Of a stretch of DNA of 64,000 nt, positions 1 through 8,971 are shown in pieces. The DNA is taken from NCBI RefSeq assembly GCF_037622515.1, contig NZ_JBBJCN010000007.1, positions 62,001-126,000 of the forward strand, written 5' to 3'. The notes under the pieces are model-generated. The model was not told where the DNA came from. It ran no database searches and saw only the letters and a list, made by a program, of their open reading frames with translations. This stretch comes from Paradesertivirga superstes. Its GTDB lineage: Bacteria; Bacteroidota; Bacteroidia; Sphingobacteriales; Sphingobacteriaceae. Position numbers and translations under genes: made by a program. Positions within the stretch are counted from its first letter, which is position 1. The number at the start of each line of letters is the position of its first letter.

Positions 1-1057
1 AATCGCAGAAACGGACGAAACGAGCACCTTTAGTTGAGGCCTTAATATCGAGGACTCCGGCTAAAAAAGCGGGCTGATTAGCCACCACACCGATACTTCT
101 TCCGGCAATTCGTGCAAACCCTACAACTATGTTTTCTGCGAAGTCTTTATGCACCTCAAAAAATGTATCCTGATCTGCAAGCTGTTTTATCACATCCCTG
201 ATATCGTAAGGCTGGTTGGCATTCTCAGGTAAGAGATTATTTAGTTCTTGTCTTTTTTCATTTCCGATTTCCTTACTCGACTCATAATGCAGGGAGGGGG
301 CCGGATCTTCGCAGTTTTGCGGTAAATAGCTTAAAAGTTTTTTTATATTTTCAATGGCCTCAATTTCGTTGCTGCAGGCGAAATGAGTTACACCGGATTT
401 AATGGCATGAGTAGAAGCACCTCCCAGTTCTTCTGAACTCACTTCTTCGTGTGTAACTGTTTTTACCACGTTTGGGCCCGTTACAAACATATAGGAGGTA
501 TGTTCTACCATTAAAATAAAATCGGTAATTGCCGGAGAATAAACGGCTCCGCCAGCACATGGACCCATAATGGCCGAGATTTGCGGAATGACACCAGAGG
601 CTAGCGTATTTCTGTAGAAGATATCGGCATAACCCCCGAGAGATACCACTCCTTCCTGAATTCTTGCACCTCCCGAATCGTTTAACCCAATCATTGGTGC
701 TCCGTTTTTAATAGCAAGGTCCATGATCTTGCAGATTTTTTCGGCATGCGTTTCTGATAAAGAGCCACCAAAAACTGTAAAATCCTGAGAGAAAACATAA
801 ACCAAACGCCCGCTTATTGTTCCATACCCTGTAACTACTCCATCGCCCGGATATTTTTCTTTTTCCATGCCAAAATCGGTGGACCGATGTGTTACCAGCA
901 TTCCTATTTCTTCAAAAGAATTCTCGTCTAAAAGAAAATGCAGACGTTCGCGTGCCGTTAGTTTTCCTTTATTATGCTGACTCTCGATTCTGTTCAGACC
1001 ACCTCCAAGAATGGCTTCTTTACGTTTTTCGGTAAGTTGATTTAATTTATTTTTCAC
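1..1057 (-). CDS. Acyl-CoA carboxylase carboxyltransferase (beta) subunit, C-terminus beyond window
   Basis: This is the biotin-dependent carboxyltransferase that moves the carboxyl group from carboxybiotin to propionyl-CoA or a related acyl-CoA. About 352 codons are visible; the family is usually about 510-540 residues, so roughly the last third lies off the left edge. Reading the minus strand from a GTG at 1057 gives the typical N-terminus (KGKLTARERL), then GGSLSETHAEKICKIMD and the NDSGGARIQEG oxyanion-hole region, then a second half with DIRDVIKQLAD. No ATG fits better; GTG is followed directly by the conserved lysine-rich start. The gene is divergent from the small ORF at 1219. The acyl specificity (propionyl- or methylmalonyl-CoA most likely) is inferred from the family, not shown by the sequence. 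Confidence 0.9.
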   Translation of the reverse strand, partial: MKNKLNQLTEKRKEAILGGGLNRIESQHNKGKLTARERLHFLLDENSFEEIGMLVTHRSTDFGMEKEKYPGDGVVTGYGTISGRLVYVFSQDFTVFGGSLSETHAEKICKIMDLAIKNGAPMIGLNDSGGARIQEGVVSLGGYADIFYRNTLASGVIPQISAIMGPCAGGAVYSPAITDFILMVEHTSYMFVTGPNVVKTVTHEEVSSEELGGASTHAIKSGVTHFACSNEIEAIENIKKLLSYLPQNCEDPAPSLHYESSKEIGNEKRQELNNLLPENANQPYDIRDVIKQLADQDTFFEVHKDFAENIVVGFARIAGRSIGVVANQPAFLAGVLDIKASTKGARFVRFCD

Positions 1058-1197
1058 GATTTATAAAATAGAATAAGCAAAGTACTGAATATATGTTGAT
1101 GATGTATTTGGATTTAGAAAACAGGATAGTTAGAAGAGTTGAAATTATTAACTTTTGTAAAAATGATGTTATTGCCAGAATTATCTTTTAAGTTTGT

Positions 1198-1205
1198 TAT
1201 TTTTG
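1198..1205 (+). promoter_or_regulatory. Bacteroidota -7 promoter element (TATTTTTG)
   Basis: It matches the TAnnTTTG consensus exactly and lies 13 nt before the ATG at 1219, so the predicted leader is only a few bases. A TTG at 1172-1174 could be a weak -33 element with 23-nt spacing. It probably drives the small ORF and perhaps sulP. Confidence 0.5.
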
Positions 1206-1218
1206 CATTTATCACAGA

Positions 1219-1548
1219 ATGAAAAAAGAGAAGTGTAAAATAATTTTCAGTATTCTTTTTTTAGCCATCTTTACAATTAAGATGGTGATTTCTGTGGCAC
1301 CCCTAATTCTTTCTCATTGTGATAAGAAAACGGTAAATGCCGTCATAATGCAGCTGGAGATCGAAAATAATGCTAAAACTAATGATGTAAAAGAAACAAC
1401 CGTCAAGGAATATTTTACATTAAGTAATTTTGGCTTCGCATTGGTGCATCCGATACAGCTTATTTTAACATCAATGATTAGCGCTGATCATGATAAGCAT
1501 GTTCAGGCTTTCTACCCACCAGTAGCTACTCCTCCTCCTAACGTTTAA
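1219..1548 (+). CDS. Small membrane-anchored protein of unknown function
   Basis: A 109-residue protein with one hydrophobic segment (about residues 8-31), which could be an uncleaved signal or a membrane anchor. A polar middle and a second mildly hydrophobic stretch (about 70-88) follow, and the C-terminal tail is rich in proline (PPVATPPPNV). Small Bacteroidota proteins with such PPxxTPPPN tails are often found beside transporter genes, but I do not recognise a characterised family. It lies 76 bp upstream of the SulP transporter on the same strand, behind a good -7 element, so co-expression is likely. No function is assigned. Confidence 0.65.
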   Translation: MKKEKCKIIFSILFLAIFTIKMVISVAPLILSHCDKKTVNAVIMQLEIENNAKTNDVKETTVKEYFTLSNFGFALVHPIQLILTSMISADHDKHVQAFYPPVATPPPNV

Positions 1549-1624
1549 TAATTAATCCCATTCCTTAGTTCGTTTATTAAGGCTCTTTTAGTATTAATTA
1601 ATTATTCAATTAACGTATGTATTT

Positions 1625-3247
1625 ATGGCAGCGAATTATGTGTCTGCGTCGTCTGGTTTTGGCAAATATTTTTTAAAGAAGAATTTAAAAAGGGATTTAC
1701 CAGCTAGCATTGTTGTGTTTTTGGTTGCACTGCCTCTATGTCTGGGCATTGCTTTAGCATCAGGTGCACCTTTATTTGCCGGTCTATTGACCGGGATTAT
1801 AGGAGGAGTGGTTGTGGCTTCGTGTAGTGGCTCACAGCTTAGTGTTAGTGGTCCGGCAGCGGGTTTAACAGTTATTGTTTTTTCGGCAATCGCCCAACTG
1901 GGCTCGTATCCAACTTTTTTACTCGCAATAGTTCTAGCAGGAGCTTTTCAGTTGATTTTAAGTTTTATTAAAGCCGGAACCATTGCAAATTATTTCCCAT
2001 CATCCGTAATTGAAGGAATGCTGGCCGCAATCGGGATTATTCTTATCCTGAAGCAAATACCTCACGCAATTGGCTATGATTCTGATTACCAGGGAAATGA
2101 AAGTTTTAAGCAGGCGGATAGTGAAAATACTTTCTCTGCGATAACAAACGCTTTGGGGGGAATTAGCTATGGAGCTTTCATCATTAGTGCTGTATCGTTA
2201 TTAATCCTAATTTATTGGCCTAAGATTAAAAAGTTGAGCGGGATACCTGCAGCTTTAATAGTAGTGGTTGTGGGGATAATACTGAACCAATTATTTATGG
2301 GTTCTGCGTTTGCTATTAAAGCAGAGCATCTTGTAACTATACCTGTTGTTGGGTCATTTAATGAATTTACCAATCTTTTCATTTCACCCGACTTCTCTCA
2401 AATTGGAAATAAAGATGTATGGATTGTAGCGGTTACCATTGCAATAGTTGCAAGTATTGAAACTTTATTGAGCCTAGAAGCCGTAGATAAAATTGATCCG
2501 ATAAAAAGAGTTTCTCCCACAAACAGGGAATTACTTGCGCAGGGTATTGGTAATATGACAAGTGGATTATTGGGCGGTTTACCGATGACGGCCGTAATTG
2601 TTCGTTCATCTGCTAACGTAAGTGCGGGGGGAAGAACAAAAATGAGTGCCATATTTCATGGAATATGGTTATTGGTAGCTTTATTAGTTATACCCAAAGT
2701 AATAAATTTGATTCCGCTATCGTGCCTGGCGGCAATACTTTTAATAACAGGTTATAAACTGGCTAAGATTGGATTATTTGCAAAAATGTGGAAAAACGGA
2801 TATAGTCAGTTCGTTCCATTTGTGGTTACCGTTTTAGCTGTGGTTTTTACCGATCTGTTGAAAGGCGTCGCGTTAGGAATGCTGGTGTCGGTTTACTTTA
2901 TCTTAAGAAATAACCTGCGTAATCCATACTTTTATAAAATCGGTTCTTACGGAGATAAGAAAGTAATTGAAATAAAACTGGCCGAAGAAGTGTCATTTTT
3001 AAATAAAGCTGCCATTCAGTATACGCTGACACATTTGCCCCAGGAAACAAATGTCAAAATTGATGGTACGAATTGCCGGTATATAGACCCGGATGTATTG
3101 GAAGTGATTCACAACTTTAAACATAGTGCTTTTACAAAAGCTATAATTGTGGAGTTAGTGAATATAAAAGACAGGTATGATATACCTAAGCTTAATGAAT
3201 TAATTTATAAACCAGAAATTTCTGAATATAATGACATCAAACAATAG
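1625..3247 (+). CDS. SulP family anion transporter (putative bicarbonate/sulfate)
   Basis: A 540-residue SLC26/SulP inner-membrane transporter. The N-terminal 430 residues are strongly hydrophobic, with the family pattern PLCLGIALASGAPL and SGSQLSVSGPAAGLTV near residues 37-83. The cytoplasmic C-terminus (about 435-535) looks like a STAS domain. Length is normal. The next gene, a beta-carbonic anhydrase, starts inside its last codons (17-nt overlap), so the two are translationally coupled. That pairing supports bicarbonate rather than sulfate as the substrate, but this is an inference from context. No SD sequence precedes the ATG. Confidence 0.9.
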   Translation: MAANYVSASSGFGKYFLKKNLKRDLPASIVVFLVALPLCLGIALASGAPLFAGLLTGIIGGVVVASCSGSQLSVSGPAAGLTVIVFSAIAQLGSYPTFLLAIVLAGAFQLILSFIKAGTIANYFPSSVIEGMLAAIGIILILKQIPHAIGYDSDYQGNESFKQADSENTFSAITNALGGISYGAFIISAVSLLILIYWPKIKKLSGIPAALIVVVVGIILNQLFMGSAFAIKAEHLVTIPVVGSFNEFTNLFISPDFSQIGNKDVWIVAVTIAIVASIETLLSLEAVDKIDPIKRVSPTNRELLAQGIGNMTSGLLGGLPMTAVIVRSSANVSAGGRTKMSAIFHGIWLLVALLVIPKVINLIPLSCLAAILLITGYKLAKIGLFAKMWKNGYSQFVPFVVTVLAVVFTDLLKGVALGMLVSVYFILRNNLRNPYFYKIGSYGDKKVIEIKLAEEVSFLNKAAIQYTLTHLPQETNVKIDGTNCRYIDPDVLEVIHNFKHSAFTKAIIVELVNIKDRYDIPKLNELIYKPEISEYNDIKQ

Positions 3248-3956
3248 TAAAATAAATAATACCAACACAAATCAAACTGCTGAAGAAGTAAAAGTAATTC
3301 AACAGCGTACCTATGAGCAGTTACTTCAGGGAAACAGAAATTTTGTAGACACCACACTTCAGGAGGATCCGGAATTTTTCAAAAAGCTTGCTGCCGGGCA
3401 AAATCCTGATATGCTTTGGATTGGATGTTCTGATAGCCGCGTTCCTGCGAATGCATTAACCGGAACAAAGCCAGGACAGGTATTTGTGCATAGAAATATT
3501 GCCAATGTTTGTGTTCATTCGGACATGAACATGCTCAGCGTTTTAGATTACGCTGTTAATGTATTAAAAGTAAAACATGTAATAGTTGCCGGACATTACG
3601 GATGTGGTGGGATCATGGCTGCAATGGGGAACAAACAATTTGGATTGATTGATAACTGGTTGCGCCATATCAAAGATGTTTATCGTATACACAGTCACGA
3701 ACTGGATTTAATAACGGATGTGACTGCCAGGGCTAACCGTTTGGTAGAACTGAATGTTATTGAGCAGGTATATAACATTTGCAAAACAACAATAGTTCAA
3801 AATGCATGGAAGGAGCGCCCGAACCTGGAAATACACGGTTGGGTAATTGATATTAGCACAGGTTTGGTAAAAGATATGAATGTTAGCTGCAGCAATTCTG
3901 ACAATCTGGGAAAGGTGTTTGCCCTGGATAGTATTCAGTCAATAGAAACTAAATAA
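3231..3956 (+). CDS. Beta-class carbonic anhydrase
   Basis: A 241-residue enzyme interconverting CO2 and bicarbonate. The zinc ligands of the beta class are visible: C66 with D68 and R70 in GCSDSRVPAN, and H122 and C125 in GHYGCGG. The N-terminal 20 residues are polar and asparagine-rich and are not part of the fold. There is no signal peptide, so it is cytoplasmic. Its start overlaps the end of sulP. A paired transporter and anhydrase could trap inorganic carbon for carboxylases, possibly including the acyl-CoA carboxylase at the left edge. The gene ends 25 bp before a strong terminator hairpin. Confidence 0.95.
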   Translation: MTSNNSKINNTNTNQTAEEVKVIQQRTYEQLLQGNRNFVDTTLQEDPEFFKKLAAGQNPDMLWIGCSDSRVPANALTGTKPGQVFVHRNIANVCVHSDMNMLSVLDYAVNVLKVKHVIVAGHYGCGGIMAAMGNKQFGLIDNWLRHIKDVYRIHSHELDLITDVTARANRLVELNVIEQVYNICKTTIVQNAWKERPNLEIHGWVIDISTGLVKDMNVSCSNSDNLGKVFALDSIQSIETK

Positions 3957-3981
3957 GTAAATTTTTTAATACGCTAATTTT

Positions 3982-4024
3982 AAAGCAAAACGGCTGGTCT
4001 ATAATAGAACAGCCGTTTTGCTTT
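3982..4024. terminator. Bidirectional terminator between carbonic anhydrase and gcvP
   Basis: A perfect 15-bp inverted repeat (3982-3996 and 4010-4024; AAAGCAAAACGGCTG) with a 13-nt loop. The stem carries A-runs and T-runs on both ends, and it sits between two convergent genes, so it can stop transcription from both sides. Confidence 0.85.
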
Positions 4025-4045
4025 AATGTAAGATTATCACAATTA

Positions 4046-6934
4046 TTAATTCGTCAAAGCTTCTTCAGCATAAGCTTCCAATGGAGGACAAGAGCAAATT
4101 AATGTTCTGTCGCCATGTGTGTCGTTAACTCTTCCTACTGATGGCCAGAACTTACGTTCGGAAACGTAGGGCAGAGGAAAGGCTGCCTGTTCGCGACTAT
4201 AATCTTTGCCCCATTCTGAGCTTGCTATTACAGCGGCAGTATGCGGAGCATTTTTTAATGGATTGTTCAATTTGTCCATGCTGCCATTTTCAATTGCTGC
4301 GATTTCGGATCTTATAGCAGTCATGGCATCACAAAAGCGATCCAATTCATGTTTAGGTTCCGACTCGGTAGGCTCTATCATTAAAGTCCCGGGAACCGGG
4401 AAGGAAACAGTAGGGGCATGAAAACCATAATCCATCAATCGCTTGGCAATATCAGTTACCTCTATGCCAAAGTTTTTAAATGCACGGCAATCCAAAATCA
4501 TTTCGTGAGCGCAACGTCCGTTACTTCCTGCATATAAAATTGGATATTGTTGTTCTAATCTTGCTTTTATATAATTTGCATTCAATACAGCGTATCTCGT
4601 AGCGTTTGTTAAGCCTTCAGAACCCATCATTGCTATGTACGCGTGAGAGATTATCAGTATAGAAGCTGATCCCCAAGGGGCTGAAGAAACCGCATGAATA
4701 GATTTTTCATTACTGATATCCACAACCGGATGCCCTGGTAAGAAAGGCACAAGGTGTTTTGCAACTCCAATTGGTCCCATGCCCGGCCCGCCGCCGCCGT
4801 GCGGAATACAAAAGGTTTTATGAAGGTTAAGGTGACAAACGTCAGCGCCAATAGCAGCGGGGCTGGTTAAGCCAACCTGTGCATTCATATTTGCGCCATC
4901 CATATAAACCTGGCCGCCATTTTCATGGATGATATTGCAAACTTCAATAATGGATTCTTCAAAAACTCCATGAGTTGATGGATAAGTCACCATTAAGCAG
5001 GATAAATAATCCTTATGTTCTTCGGCTCTGGCTTTTAGGTCTGCTAAATCAATATTGCCGTTTACATCACATTTAACCACAATAACTTTCATTCCTGCCA
5101 TGGCAGCAGAAGCCGGATTAGTTCCATGAGCAGACGCAGGTATCAAAGCAATATTTCGTTCGCCTTCACCCCGGCTTTGATGATATGCACGAATCACCAT
5201 TAAACCGGCATATTCACCTTGGGCACCAGAGTTTGGCTGAAGGCTCATTGCTGCAAAGCCTGTGATTTCGCTCAGCCATCTGTTTAATTCATCAAAAAGC
5301 TGCATATAACCTCCCGTTTGATCCAAAGGTGCAAAGGGGTGGAGTTTACTGAATTCAGGCCAGGTAACAGGAATCATTTCAGTGGTAGCATTCAGTTTCA
5401 TCGTGCATGAACCCAGCGGAATCATGGAATGACAAAGGGACAAATCTTTATTTTCTAATGATTTGATATAACGCAACATTTCGTGTTCTGAATGGTGCGT
5501 GTTGAAAACTGGGTGGGTCAGGAAATCAGAGCTGCGCAGTAGTTCCGGAGAAATTCTTGCTTCAAGAGAAGCTTTTAAAGTATCGATATTAATATCGTCA
5601 ATACTTTTAGCTTTGACTCTGGCAAACACCCTGATAATGTTTAGTACATCTTCTAAATTTGTAGTTTCATCTAAGGAGATGGTGATTTTTGAGCCCGAGT
5701 AATGAAAATTCATCTCGTTGTTAATTGCTTGTCCGTGAATCGGATTCGCTAAATCGCCAAGATCTAATTTAATGGTGTCAAAGAAAGTTTTGTTTTCTTG
5801 TATATAGCCTAAAGTTTCAAGAGCCTCTGAAAGGAATATTGTTAATCCGTGAACCCGCTCAGCTATAGCTTTTAAACCATCTTTACCATGGTAAGCGGCA
5901 TACATACCAGCCATAATTGCAAGCAGAGCCTGAGCTGTGCAAATATTTGAAGTTGCTTTATCGCGACGGATATGTTGTTCGCGGGTTTGAAGCGCCATTC
6001 TTAAAGCATAATTACCGGCGGAATCGATACTAACTCCAATTATGCGTCCGGGCATACTGCGTTTATATTCTTCCTTTGTAGCGAAATATGCGGCATGAGG
6101 ACCCCCAAAGCCCATCGGAACACCAAAACGTTGCGTGGTGCCTACTACTATATCTGCCCCCCATTCTCCAGGAGGAGTTAATAATACAAGGCTGAGAATA
6201 TCTGCGACTACTGTAAGTTTAATGCCTTTTTCGTGTGCCTTATTCGCAAAATCAGAATAATTGTAAACACTTCCTTCTGCAGCCGGGTACTGAACAATAG
6301 CACCAAACATATTGTCAGATAATTCAACTGTTTGATGATTACCGATTTGAAGTTCTATTCCGTAAGGAGCGGAACGGGTTTTCAATATGTCGATAGTTTG
6401 AGGGAAAAGTTCTTCGGATACGAAGAATGTTTTTGCCTGCTGATTTTTGCGTAAGCTGTATTGCATAAACATGGCTTCCGCGGCAGCAGTGCCTTCATCA
6501 AGTAATGAAGCATTGGCAATTTCCATTCCGGTTAAGTCGATAACCATAGTTTGGAAGTTCAAAAGAGCTTGTAAACGCCCCTGTGATATTTCCGCCTGGT
6601 ATGGTGTGTATTGAGTGTACCATCCCGGATTCTCAAAAATATTTCTTAAAATAACAGGAGGAACAAGAGTGTCGTAATAACCCTGACCGATATATGATTT
6701 GTACACTTTGTTTTTAGAAGCGACAATTTTTAAACCGGTTAAATAATCGATTTCGCTTTTAGGAGACGGTAAGTTCAGCGCCTGTTTTAAACGGATCTTC
6801 TGAGGAACAGTTTGTTCTATTAATTCATCAAGAGTTGCAACTCCTATTGTTTGCAGCATTGCATCGGTGTCGGTATTATCGGGAGCAATGTGACGGGATT
6901 CGAACTTTTCCTGGAAATCTATATTTAAACTCAT
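4046..6934 (-). CDS. gcvP: Glycine dehydrogenase (decarboxylating), P-protein of the glycine cleavage system
   Basis: A 962-residue fused P-protein (homologous N and C halves), as in E. coli; its length is typical. It decarboxylates glycine and passes the aminomethyl group to lipoylated GcvH. The PLP-binding lysine is K706 in HLNLHKTFCIPHGGGGPGMG. The N-terminal half carries ASLLDEGTAAAEAM and the C-terminal half SLQPNSGAQGEYAGL. GcvH and GcvT are not in the window. A TACCTTTG -7 element lies 25 bp upstream. It is encoded alone and is convergent with the carbonic anhydrase gene. Confidence 0.97.
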   Translation of the reverse strand: MSLNIDFQEKFESRHIAPDNTDTDAMLQTIGVATLDELIEQTVPQKIRLKQALNLPSPKSEIDYLTGLKIVASKNKVYKSYIGQGYYDTLVPPVILRNIFENPGWYTQYTPYQAEISQGRLQALLNFQTMVIDLTGMEIANASLLDEGTAAAEAMFMQYSLRKNQQAKTFFVSEELFPQTIDILKTRSAPYGIELQIGNHQTVELSDNMFGAIVQYPAAEGSVYNYSDFANKAHEKGIKLTVVADILSLVLLTPPGEWGADIVVGTTQRFGVPMGFGGPHAAYFATKEEYKRSMPGRIIGVSIDSAGNYALRMALQTREQHIRRDKATSNICTAQALLAIMAGMYAAYHGKDGLKAIAERVHGLTIFLSEALETLGYIQENKTFFDTIKLDLGDLANPIHGQAINNEMNFHYSGSKITISLDETTNLEDVLNIIRVFARVKAKSIDDINIDTLKASLEARISPELLRSSDFLTHPVFNTHHSEHEMLRYIKSLENKDLSLCHSMIPLGSCTMKLNATTEMIPVTWPEFSKLHPFAPLDQTGGYMQLFDELNRWLSEITGFAAMSLQPNSGAQGEYAGLMVIRAYHQSRGEGERNIALIPASAHGTNPASAAMAGMKVIVVKCDVNGNIDLADLKARAEEHKDYLSCLMVTYPSTHGVFEESIIEVCNIIHENGGQVYMDGANMNAQVGLTSPAAIGADVCHLNLHKTFCIPHGGGGPGMGPIGVAKHLVPFLPGHPVVDISNEKSIHAVSSAPWGSASILIISHAYIAMMGSEGLTNATRYAVLNANYIKARLEQQYPILYAGSNGRCAHEMILDCRAFKNFGIEVTDIAKRLMDYGFHAPTVSFPVPGTLMIEPTESEPKHELDRFCDAMTAIRSEIAAIENGSMDKLNNPLKNAPHTAAVIASSEWGKDYSREQAAFPLPYVSERKFWPSVGRVNDTHGDRTLICSCPPLEAYAEEALTN

Positions 6935-6959
6935 TGAAATTGAAGAATTTTGGGTAGCG

Positions 6960-6967
6960 CAAAGGTA
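6960..6967 (-). promoter_or_regulatory. -7 promoter element for gcvP (TACCTTTG)
   Basis: An exact TAnnTTTG match on the minus strand, 25 nt upstream of the gcvP ATG. No convincing TTTG -33 box is visible at the usual distance. Confidence 0.5.
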
Positions 6968-7108
6968 AGAAAATAAGCCTTTTTGCCGAAGCGTGAGGGT
7001 AGTATGTGGAAAAAACTATATTTAGTTGACAATTATAAGTACGGGATTACGGTCTTATACCAAAAACTATATTTGGAATTAACTGCGAATCCTTTTATTG
7101 CTATAGAC

Positions 7109-7130
7109 GCCGATTTTTTACAGTATCGGC
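7109..7130 (-). terminator. Small hairpin downstream of pdxJ
   Basis: A 6-bp inverted repeat GCCGAT/ATCGGC (7109-7114 and 7125-7130) about 40 bp past the pdxJ stop. The loop holds an A-run on the minus strand and there is no clear U-tract after the stem, so termination is only possible, not evident. Confidence 0.3.
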
Positions 7131-7169
7131 AGAGTGGCATTGAAAAAAGATTCTAATTTTCGGATGGTT

Positions 7170-7895
7170 CTAAGAAGCATCTGAAAGTTGTTGTAAATAC
7201 TTTTTGATAGTGTGCTCTAACCCGAGGTAAAGCGCGTCGCAAATTAGTGCATGGCCAATACTTACCTCCAGAAGGTTAGGGATATTAAGCGCGAAGTATT
7301 TAAGATTATGTAAATCCAAATCATGCCCTGCATTTAAGCCCAAACCCAATTGGTTTGCCACCGATGCGGCTTCAATATAAGGGGCGATAGCTTTTTCCCT
7401 ATCCTGAAAATATTGATGTGCATAAGCCTCTGTATATAACTCTATTCTGTCTGTTCCGGTTGCAGCGGCTCCCTCAACCATTTTCGGGTCGGGGTCCACA
7501 AAAATAGAAACACGAATTCCGGCCTCTTTAAATTGAGCAATAATGTCCATTAAATATTCCTGGTGGGAGATAGTATCCCATCCATGATTAGAGGTAATTT
7601 GATTTAACGCGTCAGGAACGAGCGTTACCTGCGCTGGTTTATTGGCTAATACCAAATCAACAAATGCCTTTTCCTCGCAATTTCCCTCAATGTTAAATTC
7701 TGTTTTGATAACTGATTTTAAATCGTGAACATCCTGATAGCGAATGTGTCTTTCGTCTGGTCTGGGATGAACGGTTATACCCTGAGCACCAAATCTTTCA
7801 CAGTCGAGCGCAGTTTTTACCAGATCAGGGTTATTGCCTCCACGTGAATTTCTGAGCGTTGCGATTTTATTGATGTTTACCGATAGCTTTGTCAT
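7170..7895 (-). CDS. pdxJ: Pyridoxine 5'-phosphate synthase
   Basis: A 241-residue TIM-barrel enzyme that condenses 1-deoxyxylulose 5-phosphate with 3-amino-2-oxopropyl phosphate to pyridoxine 5'-phosphate, the last ring-forming step of DXP-dependent vitamin B6 synthesis. The N-terminus (SVNINKIATLRNSRGG), GITVHPRPDERHI and the C-terminal GLGLNAGHDLDLHNL are characteristic. Length is normal. The gene is 42 bp downstream of trhO on the same strand. The adjacent gcvP is PLP-dependent, but I would not read co-regulation into that. Confidence 0.97.
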   Translation of the reverse strand: MTKLSVNINKIATLRNSRGGNNPDLVKTALDCERFGAQGITVHPRPDERHIRYQDVHDLKSVIKTEFNIEGNCEEKAFVDLVLANKPAQVTLVPDALNQITSNHGWDTISHQEYLMDIIAQFKEAGIRVSIFVDPDPKMVEGAAATGTDRIELYTEAYAHQYFQDREKAIAPYIEAASVANQLGLGLNAGHDLDLHNLKYFALNIPNLLEVSIGHALICDALYLGLEHTIKKYLQQLSDAS

Positions 7896-7937
7896 TGGAA
7901 ATGTTCAATAGTTAACTTGTGAGTCGGGGCTAATGAA

Positions 7938-8888
7938 TTATTTTGAATATACTTTTTTGCTGGTATTTACCGGTTGAGGAACTTTAACATAATATCCCGT
8001 ACCATCATAAGGTCGCTTCCGCGGATGATCCTTGCAGGTTTCACAGCAGCATCCGTCTAAATCCCAACCACAATTATCACATTGAGTAAAATGCTCATTG
8101 CATTCCGGATTCGCGCAGTTGATCATTTTAGCGGTAGTCTGCCCGCAATTATAGCACGTTGAAATAACTTTAGGATTTACTTTATTAACCTCAACAGCAA
8201 CCCGGTTATCAAATACATAACACTGGCCTTCAAAATCTTTTCCTTCAGCTTCCTTTCCGTATTTAATTATTCCGCCGTGTAATTGATAAACGTCTTTAAA
8301 ACCTTCGTGTAAAAGCAAGGCAGAAGCCTTTTCACATTTAATTCCACCAGTGCAATAGGTCAGGATTTTTTTATCTTTATACTGGGCCAGTTCATTTATT
8401 TTGGCAGGGAAATCACGAAAATTTTCAATGTCCAGGGTTATCGCATTTTTGAATTTACCTAATGAATGCTCGTAGTTTGAACGTACATCCAGAATAACCA
8501 CATCATCCCTGTCTTTCATCTCTAAGAAATCCTTGGGTTCTAAATGAACACCTGTTTTCTTTTTAGGGTCAATAATATTAGGATCACGTAAACCGGAATA
8601 CACAATTTCGGACTTGTATCGGCAATGCATTTTGATGAAGGATGGTTCCTCCACATCGTCAATCTTAAATTCTGTAGATGCAAAACGATGATCATTTTGA
8701 ATGAAATCCATATAGGCCTTGCAAGATCCGACAGTTCCTGAAACGGTTCCGTTCAAACCTTCGTCGGCGACAATAATTCGGCCGACCAAGTCTAAAGATT
8801 TACAAAAATTTAAGTGATCTGTGGCAAATTGCTCCGCATTTTCTATCGTGGAGTAACAATAGTAAAGTAATGTCTGGTATCTTTTCAT
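7938..8888 (-). CDS. trhO: tRNA uridine-34 hydroxylase (rhodanese-family TrhO/YceA)
   Basis: A 316-residue protein with an N-terminal alpha/beta acylphosphatase-like domain (residues 1-95), a rhodanese domain (about 125-215) with the active-site cysteine in LTYCTGGIKCEKA, and a cysteine-rich C-terminus with several CxxC pairs that probably binds zinc. TrhO-type enzymes hydroxylate U34 of certain tRNAs on the way to 5-methoxyuridine. The C-terminal cysteine cluster is seen in the longer members of the family. It is preceded by a TATCTTTG element and likely co-transcribed with pdxJ. Confidence 0.93.
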   Translation of the reverse strand: MKRYQTLLYYCYSTIENAEQFATDHLNFCKSLDLVGRIIVADEGLNGTVSGTVGSCKAYMDFIQNDHRFASTEFKIDDVEEPSFIKMHCRYKSEIVYSGLRDPNIIDPKKKTGVHLEPKDFLEMKDRDDVVILDVRSNYEHSLGKFKNAITLDIENFRDFPAKINELAQYKDKKILTYCTGGIKCEKASALLLHEGFKDVYQLHGGIIKYGKEAEGKDFEGQCYVFDNRVAVEVNKVNPKVISTCYNCGQTTAKMINCANPECNEHFTQCDNCGWDLDGCCCETCKDHPRKRPYDGTGYYVKVPQPVNTSKKVYSK

Positions 8889-8927
8889 AATTCATTAATA
8901 CTGCTGCAAACAGCGTGAAATGCGGTG

Positions 8928-8935
8928 CAAAGATA
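8928..8935 (-). promoter_or_regulatory. -7 promoter element for trhO (TATCTTTG)
   Basis: An exact TAnnTTTG match on the minus strand, 39 nt upstream of the trhO start. The -33 region shows no clear TTTG. Confidence 0.45.
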
Positions 8936-8971
8936 TGACTTTTGATGATTTAACGGCTTTTGCTTTTTAAC

